Assembly (NCBI GenBank): GCA_910583885.1
Contig: CAJUAC010000036.1
Span: 1 to 26,657, forward strand
DNA length: 26,657 nucleotides
From: an uncultured Oscillospiraceae bacterium
GTDB lineage: Bacteria; Bacillota; Clostridia; Oscillospirales; Oscillospiraceae
Direction: 5' to 3'
The notes beneath the pieces were generated by a model. It did not search any database, was not told the origin of the DNA, and saw only the letters and a program-made list of their open reading frames with translations. Position 1 is the stretch's first letter. Each line of letters begins with the position of its first letter. This document shows, piece after piece, positions 1 to 7,564 of this stretch. A program made the position numbers and the translations under genes.

Positions 1-341
1 CGGTCCACACGGGTGCGCATGGTCTTAAAGTTGGTCATCATGCCGCCCAGCCAGCGGGCGTTGACAAAGTACATGTTACAGCGGCCGGCCTCTTCTTTAA
101 TGGCCTCCTGTGCCTGCTTCTTGGTCCCTACGAACAAAAGGGACTCGCCGCTCTCACTGAGCTGGCGTACGAAATTATAGGCCTCCTCCAGCTTTTTGAC
201 GGTCTTTTGCAGGTCAATGATATAAATCCCATTGCGCTCGGTGTAGATATAGGGGGCCATCTTGGGGTTCCAGCGGCGGGTCTGGTGGCCGAAATGGACG
301 CCGGCTTCCAGCAGCTGCTTCATTGATACGACGCTTGCCAT
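1..341 (-). CDS. rpsB: 30S ribosomal protein S2, N-terminal part (runs off the window)
   Basis: This is the first 113 codons of ribosomal protein S2, a primary component of the small-subunit head that is needed for S1 binding. The protein begins MASVVSMKQLLEAGVHFGHQ, followed by RRWNPKMAPYIYTERNGI and, further on, LLFVGTKKQAQEA and NARWLGGMMTNFKT, all hallmarks of S2. The ATG at 339-341 is preceded by a GGAGGA ribosome binding site (about 351-357). The rest of the gene lies left of the window; tsf usually follows, but it cannot be seen. Identification is secure. Confidence 0.97.
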   Translation of the reverse strand, partial: MASVVSMKQLLEAGVHFGHQTRRWNPKMAPYIYTERNGIYIIDLQKTVKKLEEAYNFVRQLSESGESLLFVGTKKQAQEAIKEEAGRCNMYFVNARWLGGMMTNFKTMRTRVD

Positions 342-391
342 AGTGTACTATTCCTCCAAAAATTTAGTTTTGCCCTCCAACCCCTTCTTCT

Positions 392-421
392 GCCGGGCCA
401 ACCGCCTAAGACGGCACCGGC
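392..421 (-). promoter_or_regulatory. Hairpin in the rpsB mRNA leader
   Basis: The transcript from the rpsB promoter has a leader of about 105 nt. It carries a GC-rich imperfect hairpin with GCCGG (417-421) pairing with CCGGC (392-396) and an inner CCG/CGG pair. S2 is known to repress its own mRNA through structured leaders in several bacteria, so this may be such an element. I see the pairing but do not recognise a specific family consensus. Confidence 0.35.
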
Positions 422-452
422 CTGGCATCCAGGGCTGTGCGGAATCTGGACT

Positions 453-481
453 ATCATAACACATTCTTTCTGATTATGCAA
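453..481 (-). promoter_or_regulatory. Sigma-A promoter of rpsB
   Basis: On the minus strand, TTGCAT (476-481), a 17-nt spacer and TATGAT (453-458) form a strong housekeeping promoter. The predicted start is near 446. Confidence 0.85.
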
Positions 482-621
482 GAATTTATTAGGCAAAAGT
501 TGGTGAAATGCTGCTATTCTTTTTTATCAGGCTGGGCCGTCTGGGCCAGAGGGGCTAAAACAGGCCCTGGGAAGCAGGAGAACCGGCAGTCCTCCAGCCG
601 GTTCGTTGGATGCTGACAGAA

Positions 622-650
622 TTGACATCAGCAGGAATTTGCATTACAAT
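622..650 (+). promoter_or_regulatory. Sigma-A promoter of thiN
   Basis: TTGACA (622-627), a 17-nt spacer and TACAAT (645-650) are close to consensus. The start is expected near 657, leaving a leader of about 30 nt. The intergenic stretch 342-686 otherwise holds the rpsB promoter and leader and a 7-bp inverted repeat at 581-603 without a T-run. I saw no TPP riboswitch core in it. Confidence 0.85.
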
Positions 651-686
651 AGGCTGCAATCATGCTAAAAAAGAAGGTGTTGACAA

Positions 687-1310
687 ATGAGACGGTGTGT
701 CATCATCGGCGGGGCGGACATCAGCCGCTATGACCGGATCCGTACCCATCTGCGGGCAGATGACTTCTATATCTACTGTGACAGTGGGCTGAAGCACCGG
801 CAGGGGCTGGGTATCACCCCAGATCTGGTGGTGGGGGACTTTGACTCCCATGAGAACCCTGAACTGGCCGTGGAAACCATCACGCTCCCCTGCGAGAAGG
901 ACGACACCGACACCGCCTTTGCGGTAAAGGAGGCTGTGAAGCGGGGTTTCCAGGCGTTCCTTTTGGTGGGTGTATTGGGCGGGCGGTTGGACCACACATG
1001 GGGGAATGTATCCCTCCTCCTGCTGCTGGACGCCCAGAGGAAACAGGCTGCAGCGCTGGATGACTTCTCCGAAATGCAGATCGTATCGGACAAGCCTGTG
1101 CAGGTTGACAGCCGGTACGCCTATTTCTCCCTGCTGAGCATTGCGGGGACTGCCAGCGGCATTACCGTAAAAAATGCGAAATACCCCCTGTCCCATGCGG
1201 AGATTACCTGTGAATACCAATACGGCATCAGCAATGAGGTCCTCCCGGGGATGTCCGCAGAGGTGTCGGTTGAACATGGCCGGCTGCTGCTTGTGAAGAT
1301 CCTGCCCTGA
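687..1310 (+). CDS. thiN: Thiamine pyrophosphokinase
   Basis: The 207-residue product transfers pyrophosphate from ATP to thiamine to give thiamine diphosphate in the cytoplasm. The family motifs appear in order: CDSGL (31-35), GDFDS (50-54), the run CEKDDTDTAF (69-78) that binds metal and nucleotide, and GGRLDH (98-103). The C-terminal half is the beta-rich thiamine-binding domain. Length is typical (about 210). The ATG at 687 is the first in frame, behind AGAAGGTG (about 671-678). The gene is monocistronic, convergent with the cyclase gene, and a hairpin lies 28 bp beyond the stop. In many Firmicutes thiN follows rsgA and rpe; that context is missing here. Confidence 0.95.
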   Translation: MRRCVIIGGADISRYDRIRTHLRADDFYIYCDSGLKHRQGLGITPDLVVGDFDSHENPELAVETITLPCEKDDTDTAFAVKEAVKRGFQAFLLVGVLGGRLDHTWGNVSLLLLLDAQRKQAAALDDFSEMQIVSDKPVQVDSRYAYFSLLSIAGTASGITVKNAKYPLSHAEITCEYQYGISNEVLPGMSAEVSVEHGRLLLVKILP

Positions 1311-1338
1311 ACTGCCACTCTGTTACCAAAATTCGGAA

Positions 1339-1376
1339 GGCCCGTTGGCCGGTGCGAAAACACCGGCCAACGGGCC
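1339..1376. terminator. Shared hairpin between convergent thiN and the cyclase gene
   Basis: A perfect 16-bp inverted repeat (1339-1354 with 1361-1376) has a 6-nt loop. There is no T-run on the plus side and only a short TTTT some bases beyond on the minus side. Its place between convergent genes suggests a bidirectional terminator or transcript-end stabiliser. Confidence 0.7.
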
Positions 1377-1396
1377 GTCTATGGGCAAATAAGAGG

Positions 1397-2782
1397 TTAC
1401 ACCCGGGCCGCCTCTGGCGTATAGAAGCGGCAGCCGCAGCGGCCATGCTCCTTCACCTCGTACAGGGCCAGGTCCGCTTCCTTATATAAGCTGCCCGTAA
1501 AGCCGCCCTCGGAAAATGCACCGCCTACACTGAGGGATACCACTGGCAAACCATCGGTGGGGTTGGTCAGAAGCTCATTGATAGCAGCAATTTTTGCCGC
1601 AATGGCGCTCCGCTCTTCCGGGACGGCCTCCAGTACAATGACTGCAAATTCATCTCCGCCAATCCGGGCGGGATAGTCCGTAGCCCGGAAGTTCTCCGCC
1701 AGCAGGCCCGACACCTTCTTCAGTACCTTGTCCCCCATCTCATGTCCATAGCCGTCGTTGACCTGCTTGAACTTGTCCACATCCACCAGCAGGAGCGCCA
1801 ATGGACCGTCATGTGTCTGCAATGAGTCCTGGAGGGCGTCAAACGCGCCGCGGTTCAAAAGCCCGGTGAGCGCGTCATGCTCCGCCTGGTGGCGGAGCAT
1901 ACGCTCATCGTTCGTGATACGCGCAAACATTGCGTTGCAGGTCTGTGCCAGGCACTTGCACTCGTAGGCCCCGGCAACCCGCAGGGACTTCCGCTCCCTG
2001 ATCGCCTTGACAAAGCCCCACATGGGCAGAACCACCAGCAAAAGCGTGAAGGCAAAGCCCACCAATGTCGCGGCCACATGGGCGCCGATGAGGATCCGAT
2101 GGTATCTCATGGCACGATAAAGGCTGCTGTATCCGTTATCCAGGTGCCGTCCTACGGTGCCGCTGAGCGCCTCCATCGATTCATCTACATCCCATTCAAT
2201 CTGTTCCTGCGCCTCCCGGTAGCTGGGGCCGAACACCAAATCCTGTGCCTTCGCAAGAAGCGCCTCCTTGGACAGGGCCCGGTCTGCCTCCGTCAGCGCC
2301 GCATCCTGCACCTCCTGGGGCAGGGATGCCTCCTCATAGCCCTGGGCCAGGGATGTCAGCGCCATCGCATAGATTTCCTGCTCCATCAGCGCCTGGGACT
2401 TATCCAGGGCTGACTGGAAGTAGGTATAGGCGTCCTCCTCCAGCTCGAACTCTGTCAGATCCTCCACAGCGTCCTCCCGGCGGCGGGTCTCGCGGACTTC
2501 AGCAAAATATTCATCCATACAGGCCCGGTCCGCTGTCACCACATAGAGGCGGGCATAATCAGTCAGATAGTCAGAGCCCTCGCTAAACGTCCAGCCAGTC
2601 TGCATACACAAAAAATATTCCTGTATGGCCTGGTAAGTCTCCTGGATCGTTTTGGAAACATGGAGCGCTGTAGCGGTCAGCAGTATGTACAGGACGACCG
2701 ACGCGGTAATGATCGCAGCGTTCATCCTGCTGATGTGGATCCCTTTGATAAGCTTTGCCGGTTTGGTGTGATTCTCTTCCAT
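1397..2782 (-). CDS. Membrane-bound diguanylate cyclase (GGDEF) with an inhibitory site
   Basis: The 461-residue inner-membrane enzyme is predicted to make c-di-GMP from two GTP. Membrane segments lie at about 21-42 and 229-257, bracketing an acidic, helical extracytoplasmic sensor region of about 185 residues that I do not recognise. A GGDEF domain fills about 300-461: VDVDKFKQVNDGYGH (metal and nucleotide site), then IGGDEF (374-379) intact, so it should be active. RATD (366-369) sits exactly five residues before GGDEF, the position of the allosteric I-site, so product inhibition is expected. No EAL or HD-GYP domain is present. I chose the ATG at 2780-2782 because AGGAGG (2789-2794) stands 6 nt upstream; an ATG 11 codons earlier has no such site. 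It lies 89 bp downstream of the flagellin-like gene with no clear promoter between, so the two may be cotranscribed. Confidence 0.93.
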   Translation of the reverse strand: MEENHTKPAKLIKGIHISRMNAAIITASVVLYILLTATALHVSKTIQETYQAIQEYFLCMQTGWTFSEGSDYLTDYARLYVVTADRACMDEYFAEVRETRRREDAVEDLTEFELEEDAYTYFQSALDKSQALMEQEIYAMALTSLAQGYEEASLPQEVQDAALTEADRALSKEALLAKAQDLVFGPSYREAQEQIEWDVDESMEALSGTVGRHLDNGYSSLYRAMRYHRILIGAHVAATLVGFAFTLLLVVLPMWGFVKAIRERKSLRVAGAYECKCLAQTCNAMFARITNDERMLRHQAEHDALTGLLNRGAFDALQDSLQTHDGPLALLLVDVDKFKQVNDGYGHEMGDKVLKKVSGLLAENFRATDYPARIGGDEFAVIVLEAVPEERSAIAAKIAAINELLTNPTDGLPVVSLSVGGAFSEGGFTGSLYKEADLALYEVKEHGRCGCRFYTPEAARV

Positions 2783-2871
2783 GTCCAGCCTCCTGCGGTA
2801 AAAATACCCGGCCATGAATCAATAGAAACGGCGCCTGCCGGTTGGTCGCCGTGTGCCCTGCTGCGCCGCGT

Positions 2872-5800
2872 TTACCACAGCAGCTGCCAGATGTCTTCCG
2901 CCCCCCGCTTGCTGGAGGCGCGCATTGCCTGGGAGGACTGGCGGAGGATTGACTGCCGCATCCCCTCCAGCAGTGTGCTGGCCGTGGAGGTATCCCGCAC
3001 CGGGCCCGCCGCACTGCCTGTGCTGAGGAGGCCGTTGAAGCTCTGCTCCAGCTGGCTGTGCAGCGCGCTGTATGCCGCCTGGATCTGGGCAACCCACCGC
3101 TGGTCTGCCTCAATCGTAGCCCTGGAGACCCGTGCACGCTCCCGGGTGGAGACGCACAGCCGGTTCAGCCGCAGTGCCCTGGCGGAGAGGCGGAACTGCG
3201 GCAGGGTCACGGTATCCTCCCCCATTTGCAGGGAGATGCCTGCCCGCGTCCAGGGCTTGGCGTTCCCAATATCCGCACCGCCGGAAATAAGGACCTTCCC
3301 ACAGCCCCCGAACAGGCAGGCCCCGATGTCCGCGCCGGGGTTCCCGCCCAGTGCCTTCACAATCCGGGCAGTCCCGGTGATGAGGATGTCACCGCTCTCC
3401 CCCTGGACACCAGCCCCGATGGCAGCGGCGTGGTCAGTGGCCAGGGCGGTGATCGTGCCGCCGCGGATGCTGATATCCCCTACCGGTGCGCCCAGGGCAC
3501 CGCCAATACCGGCGCCGCCGCCCTCCGCACCGGTGGAGGTGACTGTACCGCCGGTAATCGTCACCGGCCCCATGGGGCCGTGCTTCCCCGCACCGATGCC
3601 GGCACCGCCGCCGGTCCCGGTGGCGGTGATGATACCACCTGTGATCTGGATCTGGCTGTTCTGGCCGCTGCCCCCGCCGCTGTCCCGTCCGATGCCGGCG
3701 CCGCCGGAACCTCCAGTAGCGGTGAGGACGCCGTCCCTGCTGCCGGGGGCGTCGCCGATGCACAGGGAGGTCCCCTCCCCCAGTGAGATCCCCGCGCAGC
3801 CTGCGCCGCTTTCAAAGCAGCTGCTGGTCCCGCCTTGCAGCAGCAGCGTCACATGGTTTTGTTTGCCCAGATGGAACGCCCTGCCGGCAGTTACCCGGCA
3901 GACTACGCCGCCCAGGGTCAGGCCCATTGTGCCAATGCTGTCCGCCAGCGCAATCCTGCCGCTGAAGGGGGACTGGTTCGTATCCGTCCCTGCGCCTCCG
4001 GCAATGGCAGTCACCTGGTTAGAAAGGATATGGAGGGTGTGGGACGCCTCCTCATATACCCAGTCCCGGTCCGGCTCGCCGCCGGTGATGGTGAAGGGGT
4101 TCGGGTACATGGCGGCCTCCTGGAAAGCCCCTGTGCGCTGGCTCCAGCGGAGATAGGCGTATCTGGTCATGGCCCGGCCAGCTTCGTCCCGGCCCTGGAT
4201 TGTCACCGCATGGGCGGGATAGCCCTGGTCCCCCTTCCCCAGCCACAGCCGCACCGGGATGGCGGGGTCGCCTCCCCAGAGGGCCATCTTGGCCTGCCGG
4301 CCATCCACCGTCAGGGAGGTGATGGCGCCCCAACCGGGAAGCAGCGTCTTCCAGACAATGTCAAAGGGTTCCATCGGCTTCCCCTCCGGGCTGCTGACAT
4401 GGGCCGCCTGGGCCGCCAGGGAGACGGGGCCATGGAGAACCACAGGAAGCGCCAACGTCCCCAGGGTTCCGTCGGCCCCACGCACCACCACTGCCGTCCC
4501 CCCTGCCAGATGCAGGGTGTTGGAGTGGTTGGCCTGGAAGGTGGTGATAGACAGCGGCCCGCTGCCGCCCAGGGTGAGGGACACCCCCTCCCGCAGCTGG
4601 ACGCTGTGCAGGGCCGTCTCCCCTGTGCAGAAAACCCGTGCTGCAGCGGCATCCACCGTGAGGGCAGATGCGCGCACGGTCTGGAGCGTCACTGTCCCGG
4701 AGCCAGTAACCAGGATTGCCGGCTCCCCCTGCCCTGCCGCCGGGGTTGTCTGAATGGTAACATCTGCCGTCCCGCCCACTGTCAGCTCCCCTTTGGCGGC
4801 ATCAAAGGACACCCCGGAGAGATCCTGCCCTGTCACCTGGATGGGTCCAAACTCCTGTGTGGATACAGGCGCAGAGGGAGCCGTCCCTGCCGCCCCCTCC
4901 ATGGGCGCCGCCTCCAGAGGCAGCTCTCCCCCTGCGGACGCACCCGGCCCAGCAGCACCGGATGGGTTCATCCCGGCGGCCGCAGATCCCCCTGATCCCG
5001 GGGATGCCGTCAGGAGGTTCAGCAGCAGCGCCAGGTTCATCCCCTCAGCCCCTGCCAACAGATCCAGGCCGGGGGTGCCAAACAGGAGGGGACCGCTTTC
5101 GGACAGGAGCAGCCCCTCTAAAAATGCGCTGAGATCCGGGGCCGTGCCGCCGGTAAACTGGGACTGGAAGTCCGCAAAGCTGGTAAACGCACCGCCTGTC
5201 AGCTCCGCAATCGCCTCGTCCGGCGAAGCCCCTGCCGCCACCTTCTCCAACAGCTGCCGCAGGCCCGCCATCGCTGCCTCCGGGTCAATTTCCTCAGAGG
5301 GGCCTCCGTTGGCGATGACTGCGCCCAGGTACAGGGCGGCCAGATAACTGGCAGAACGGCTGCCCTCCAGGGGACGGCCTGCAATGGCAGCCATGATGTC
5401 CTCTGCGCTGGCAGTTTTATCCAGCCCCAGATCCCTTAACAGCTGCTCCGCCGTAGGGGGGTCTTGGGTGATCGCAGATACCAGCCAGTCAGGCAGCGCC
5501 CCCTCCTGGCCTGCCTCCCCCAGGGCTGCCAGCAGGGCCTCCACCCCGCCATCCAGGCCCGCCTCATCCAAAAACAGCTGCGCGCCGCCGGCAACAGCAC
5601 TGCGCATGATCCGGTCAATCTCCCCCCGCAGCTGTTCCAGCTCCGCCTGGAGGGCGGCACGGTCCGGCTCCCCGCCGCCGGAGGCCTCCTGGGCCAGCTC
5701 CGCAATACGGCCAAGCTTCTCCTGCACCTCCGCCAGCACCGCCTCCCCGATCTGGAGCGTACGGCGGCTCTCCCGGGAGTTGTTCACTGCCTGGCTGCTC

Positions 5801-5952
5801 ATCAGCTGCCGTAAGGTCTCCGAGACTGTCACCCCCGGTTTAGGCGACACTGCCTGGCTCCGGCTGCTGCCGGAGGCCTTCCCCGCCTTGCCCACCTCCT
5901 GCTGCCGGGCCACGGGGGTCCCCCTGTTCCTGCGAATTGCCAGTTCACCCAC
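2872..5952 (-). CDS. Giant flagellin-like protein with a beta-helix insert
   Basis: The predicted protein has 1026 residues. Residues 43-130 resemble the flagellin D1 N-terminal helices: GEAVLAEVQEKLGRIAELAQ, then DRAALQAELEQLRGEIDRI. The last 100 or so match the flagellin C-terminal helices: LNRLCVSTRERARVSRATIE, ALHSQLEQSFNGLL, then SILRQSSQAMRASSKRG and a final DIWQLLW. Between them lie about 800 residues rich in Gly, Ala, Ser and Thr, including Gly-rich GAGIG repeats with a period of about 30-35 (about 770-890) that look like a right-handed beta-helix. The usual N-terminal D0 helix is missing, replaced by about 42 basic, Ser-rich residues. I chose the GTG at 5950-5952 because AAGGAGG (5961-5967) lies 8 nt upstream; an ATG 40 codons earlier lies above the promoter. 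No signal peptide is seen, as for flagellins, which leave by the flagellar export apparatus. It could be a filament subunit, a minor decoration or a divergent secreted relative. Confidence 0.85.
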   Translation of the reverse strand: MGELAIRRNRGTPVARQQEVGKAGKASGSSRSQAVSPKPGVTVSETLRQLMSSQAVNNSRESRRTLQIGEAVLAEVQEKLGRIAELAQEASGGGEPDRAALQAELEQLRGEIDRIMRSAVAGGAQLFLDEAGLDGGVEALLAALGEAGQEGALPDWLVSAITQDPPTAEQLLRDLGLDKTASAEDIMAAIAGRPLEGSRSASYLAALYLGAVIANGGPSEEIDPEAAMAGLRQLLEKVAAGASPDEAIAELTGGAFTSFADFQSQFTGGTAPDLSAFLEGLLLSESGPLLFGTPGLDLLAGAEGMNLALLLNLLTASPGSGGSAAAGMNPSGAAGPGASAGGELPLEAAPMEGAAGTAPSAPVSTQEFGPIQVTGQDLSGVSFDAAKGELTVGGTADVTIQTTPAAGQGEPAILVTGSGTVTLQTVRASALTVDAAAARVFCTGETALHSVQLREGVSLTLGGSGPLSITTFQANHSNTLHLAGGTAVVVRGADGTLGTLALPVVLHGPVSLAAQAAHVSSPEGKPMEPFDIVWKTLLPGWGAITSLTVDGRQAKMALWGGDPAIPVRLWLGKGDQGYPAHAVTIQGRDEAGRAMTRYAYLRWSQRTGAFQEAAMYPNPFTITGGEPDRDWVYEEASHTLHILSNQVTAIAGGAGTDTNQSPFSGRIALADSIGTMGLTLGGVVCRVTAGRAFHLGKQNHVTLLLQGGTSSCFESGAGCAGISLGEGTSLCIGDAPGSRDGVLTATGGSGGAGIGRDSGGGSGQNSQIQITGGIITATGTGGGAGIGAGKHGPMGPVTITGGTVTSTGAEGGGAGIGGALGAPVGDISIRGGTITALATDHAAAIGAGVQGESGDILITGTARIVKALGGNPGADIGACLFGGCGKVLISGGADIGNAKPWTRAGISLQMGEDTVTLPQFRLSARALRLNRLCVSTRERARVSRATIEADQRWVAQIQAAYSALHSQLEQSFNGLLSTGSAAGPVRDTSTASTLLEGMRQSILRQSSQAMRASSKRGAEDIWQLLW

Positions 5953-5994
5953 GCCAAGCGCCTCCTTCCTGCAAACGGCCACCTTATTTATTAA

Positions 5995-6021
5995 ATATCG
6001 GCAAACAGGCGGGAAAGATAA
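5995..6021 (-). promoter_or_regulatory. Sigma-D (flagellar) type promoter of the flagellin-like gene
   Basis: Reading the minus strand, GCCGATAT (5995-6002) matches the sigma-D/sigma-28 -10 element at all eight positions. The TTAT (6018-6021) placed 15 nt upstream is only a 2 of 4 match to TAAA. The start would be near 5988, with a leader of about 36 nt. A flagellin-like gene directly downstream makes the assignment more likely despite the weak -35. Confidence 0.65.
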
Positions 6022-6062
6022 GGAATCCTGCCCAAGCCTCTGGATTTTTATGGAAAAGTTGA

Positions 6063-6088
6063 AAGGCGGCATCCGCAGACGCCGCCTT
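6063..6088 (-). terminator. Terminator of sigG-ymxH
   Basis: An 8-bp stem AAGGCGGC/GCCGCCTT has a 10-nt loop and, on the minus strand, a downstream TTTCAACTTTT stretch. It separates the sporulation pair from the flagellin-like gene. Confidence 0.65.
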
Positions 6089-6125
6089 TGCCCGTAAAAA
6101 ATAGGATCCCGGTCCGCCGGATACG

Positions 6126-6425
6126 TTAGAAAAACGGTTTCCGCCGCCGCCGCTTCTCCTGATAGGGAGGCCGCCGCTCAGCAGGCTTATCGATCAGGAT
6201 GATATCATCTCCAATCTGCTTGATGCACTCCCAGGGGATATAGAACTCCTCCCCCCTGCCGAACAGCCCGAAAAACCGGCAGGGGCCCGGCACAATCAGC
6301 GCCACGACCCTGCCCTCCGGAAGCAGGACCTCCACATCCCCTACAAAGCCAAGCCGGCACCCGTCGCAGATGTTAATCACTTCCTTATAGCGGAGCTCCA
6401 CCATTCTGCATTGCACAGACATCAT
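6126..6425 (-). CDS. ymxH: YlmC/YmxH-family sporulation protein (PRC-barrel)
   Basis: A protein of 98 or 99 residues with a PRC-barrel-like core: LRYKEVINICDGCRLGFVGD near the start, then LLPEGRVVALIVPG and YIPWECIKQIGDDIILID. The tail is strongly basic (EKRRRRKPFF). The family is conserved in endospore formers and its molecular role is not established. The gene starts 55 bp after the sigG stop, the arrangement common in Clostridia, so it is probably read with sigG. Two adjacent ATGs (6423-6425 and 6420-6422) follow AGGAG; the second has the better spacing, so the protein may be 98 residues. Confidence 0.85.
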   Translation of the reverse strand: MMSVQCRMVELRYKEVINICDGCRLGFVGDVEVLLPEGRVVALIVPGPCRFFGLFGRGEEFYIPWECIKQIGDDIILIDKPAERRPPYQEKRRRRKPFF

Positions 6426-6479
6426 CCCCTCTCCTGGGGAGTGTATGAGCAGCGGGGTCTGTCCTATGACCAGGGCATA

Positions 6480-7250
6480 TCAGATATTCTTTTTGATCGT
6501 TTTCAGCGCGTTTTTTTCCAAACGGCTGACCTGGGCCTGGGAGATGCCCACCTCGGCGGATACCTCCATCTGGGTCTTGCCCTCATAAAACCGGAGGGCA
6601 AGGATGTGCCGCTCCCGTTCCCCCAGGTGGTCCAGGGCGTCCTTGAGGGCAATGTGCTCCAGCCAGTGCTCGTCCGTATTCTTGATATCCTTCACCTGGT
6701 CCATCACACAGACCGTATCGCCGCTGTCGGAATACACCGGCTCAAACAGGCTCACCGGGTCCACGATGGCATCCATGGCAAACACCACGTCCTCCCGGGG
6801 GATGCCCAGCTCCTGGGCCAGCTGCTCCACCGTGGGCTCCCTCTGGGACTGGGCCATCAGCCGCTCCCGGGCCTGCATCACCTTATAGGCCGTATCCCGC
6901 ATACTGCGGCTGACGCGGATGGCGCTGTTGTCCCGCAGGTAGCGGCGGATCTCGCCCACAATCATCGGCACGCCGTAGGTGGAGAAGCGGACCGGCTGGG
7001 TGATGTCAAAATTGTCAATGGCCTTAATCAGCCCCACGCACCCCACCTGGAACAGGTCGTCCGCGTTCTCCCCCCGGCCTGTAAACTTCTGGATCACCGA
7101 CAGCACCAGGCGCAGGTTGCCGCTGATGAGCTCCTCCCTGGCCTGCTTGTCCCCCTCCTTCGTCCTGCGCAGCAGCTCCATGGTCTCCTCGTTGCGCAGT
7201 ACCTTCAATTTAGAAGTATTTACCCCACAAATTTCCACTTTGCCCAGCAC
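6480..7250 (-). CDS. sigG: Forespore RNA polymerase sigma factor SigG
   Basis: The 256-residue product is the late forespore sigma factor, which directs genes such as SASP and germination-receptor genes after engulfment. The N-terminus VEICGVNTSKLKVLRNEET is diagnostic of SigG. Region 2 follows (LISGNLRLVLSVIQKF, DDLFQVGCVGLIKAIDNFD, FSTYGVPMIVGEIRRYLRDN), then SVSLFEP-like region 3 (DPVSLFEPVY) and the region 4 helix-turn-helix with GKTQMEVSAEVGISQAQVSR. Length matches the B. subtilis protein (260). The start is GTG (7248-7250) behind AAGGGGGA; an ATG 9 nt upstream is out of frame. Here sigE is not directly upstream as it is in B. subtilis, and the gene appears to have its own forespore promoter. 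Confidence 0.97.
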   Translation of the reverse strand: MLGKVEICGVNTSKLKVLRNEETMELLRRTKEGDKQAREELISGNLRLVLSVIQKFTGRGENADDLFQVGCVGLIKAIDNFDITQPVRFSTYGVPMIVGEIRRYLRDNSAIRVSRSMRDTAYKVMQARERLMAQSQREPTVEQLAQELGIPREDVVFAMDAIVDPVSLFEPVYSDSGDTVCVMDQVKDIKNTDEHWLEHIALKDALDHLGERERHILALRFYEGKTQMEVSAEVGISQAQVSRLEKNALKTIKKNI

Positions 7251-7283
7251 AGCCCCATCCCCCTTGGCGAAAACTTACATTGG

Positions 7284-7312
7284 CAGTTTTCCCTGGCCTT
7301 GGGAGATTATAC
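7284..7312 (-). promoter_or_regulatory. Sigma-F type promoter of sigG
   Basis: On the minus strand, GTATA (7308-7312), a 15-nt spacer and GGAAAACTG (7284-7292) fit the sigma-F pattern as I recall it (GCATR, 15, GGHRARHTX) at 4 of 5 and 8 of 9 positions. The predicted start near 7277 leaves about 27 nt to the GTG. B. subtilis sigG is likewise sigma-F dependent. Confidence 0.65.
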
Positions 7313-7455
7313 GGGAGGAAAAATGGAGGTTTTGTCGTGTCCGAAAACACCGCCGCCCCGTCCTCTGCGGAGGCCCCCTGCACCCCTCTTTCGCCAAATA
7401 GGCCTTGATATCCCCTTAATGACAAAATTTACGGCAAGTTCTTCTCCGTCAAGTG

Positions 7456-7484
7456 TTGCTTTCTGGGGCTAAATCTGCTATCAT
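7456..7484 (+). promoter_or_regulatory. Sigma-A promoter of the glycan operon
   Basis: TTGCTT (7456-7461), a 17-nt spacer and TATCAT (7479-7484) make a fair housekeeping promoter, with a leader of about 75 nt. The 314-bp gap 7251-7564 thus holds two divergent promoters, this one and that of sigG. Nothing else stands out in it. Confidence 0.7.
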
Positions 7485-7564
7485 GGCACTGATTATCGGA
7501 GAGGTACGGCACATGGCACATCCCCTCCGCATACAAATACAAAAAACATAACGAGGTGACACCC

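Noticed and set aside
490..686. TPP riboswitch before the thiamine pyrophosphokinase gene
   Set aside because: The conserved thi-box sequences are absent and the promoter leaves only about 30 nt of leader.
3430..3800. Repeated GC-rich units as a CRISPR or tandem DNA repeat
   Set aside because: They are degenerate codons of Gly-rich protein repeats with no constant repeat or spacer structure.
2660..4156. Long open frame (498 codons) antisense to the flagellin-like gene
   Set aside because: Its composition follows the GC-rich opposite strand, it has no ribosome site or family motif, and the minus-strand gene has clear flagellin domains. The same holds for other long antisense frames, such as 8612-9871 and 21129-22109 on the minus strand.
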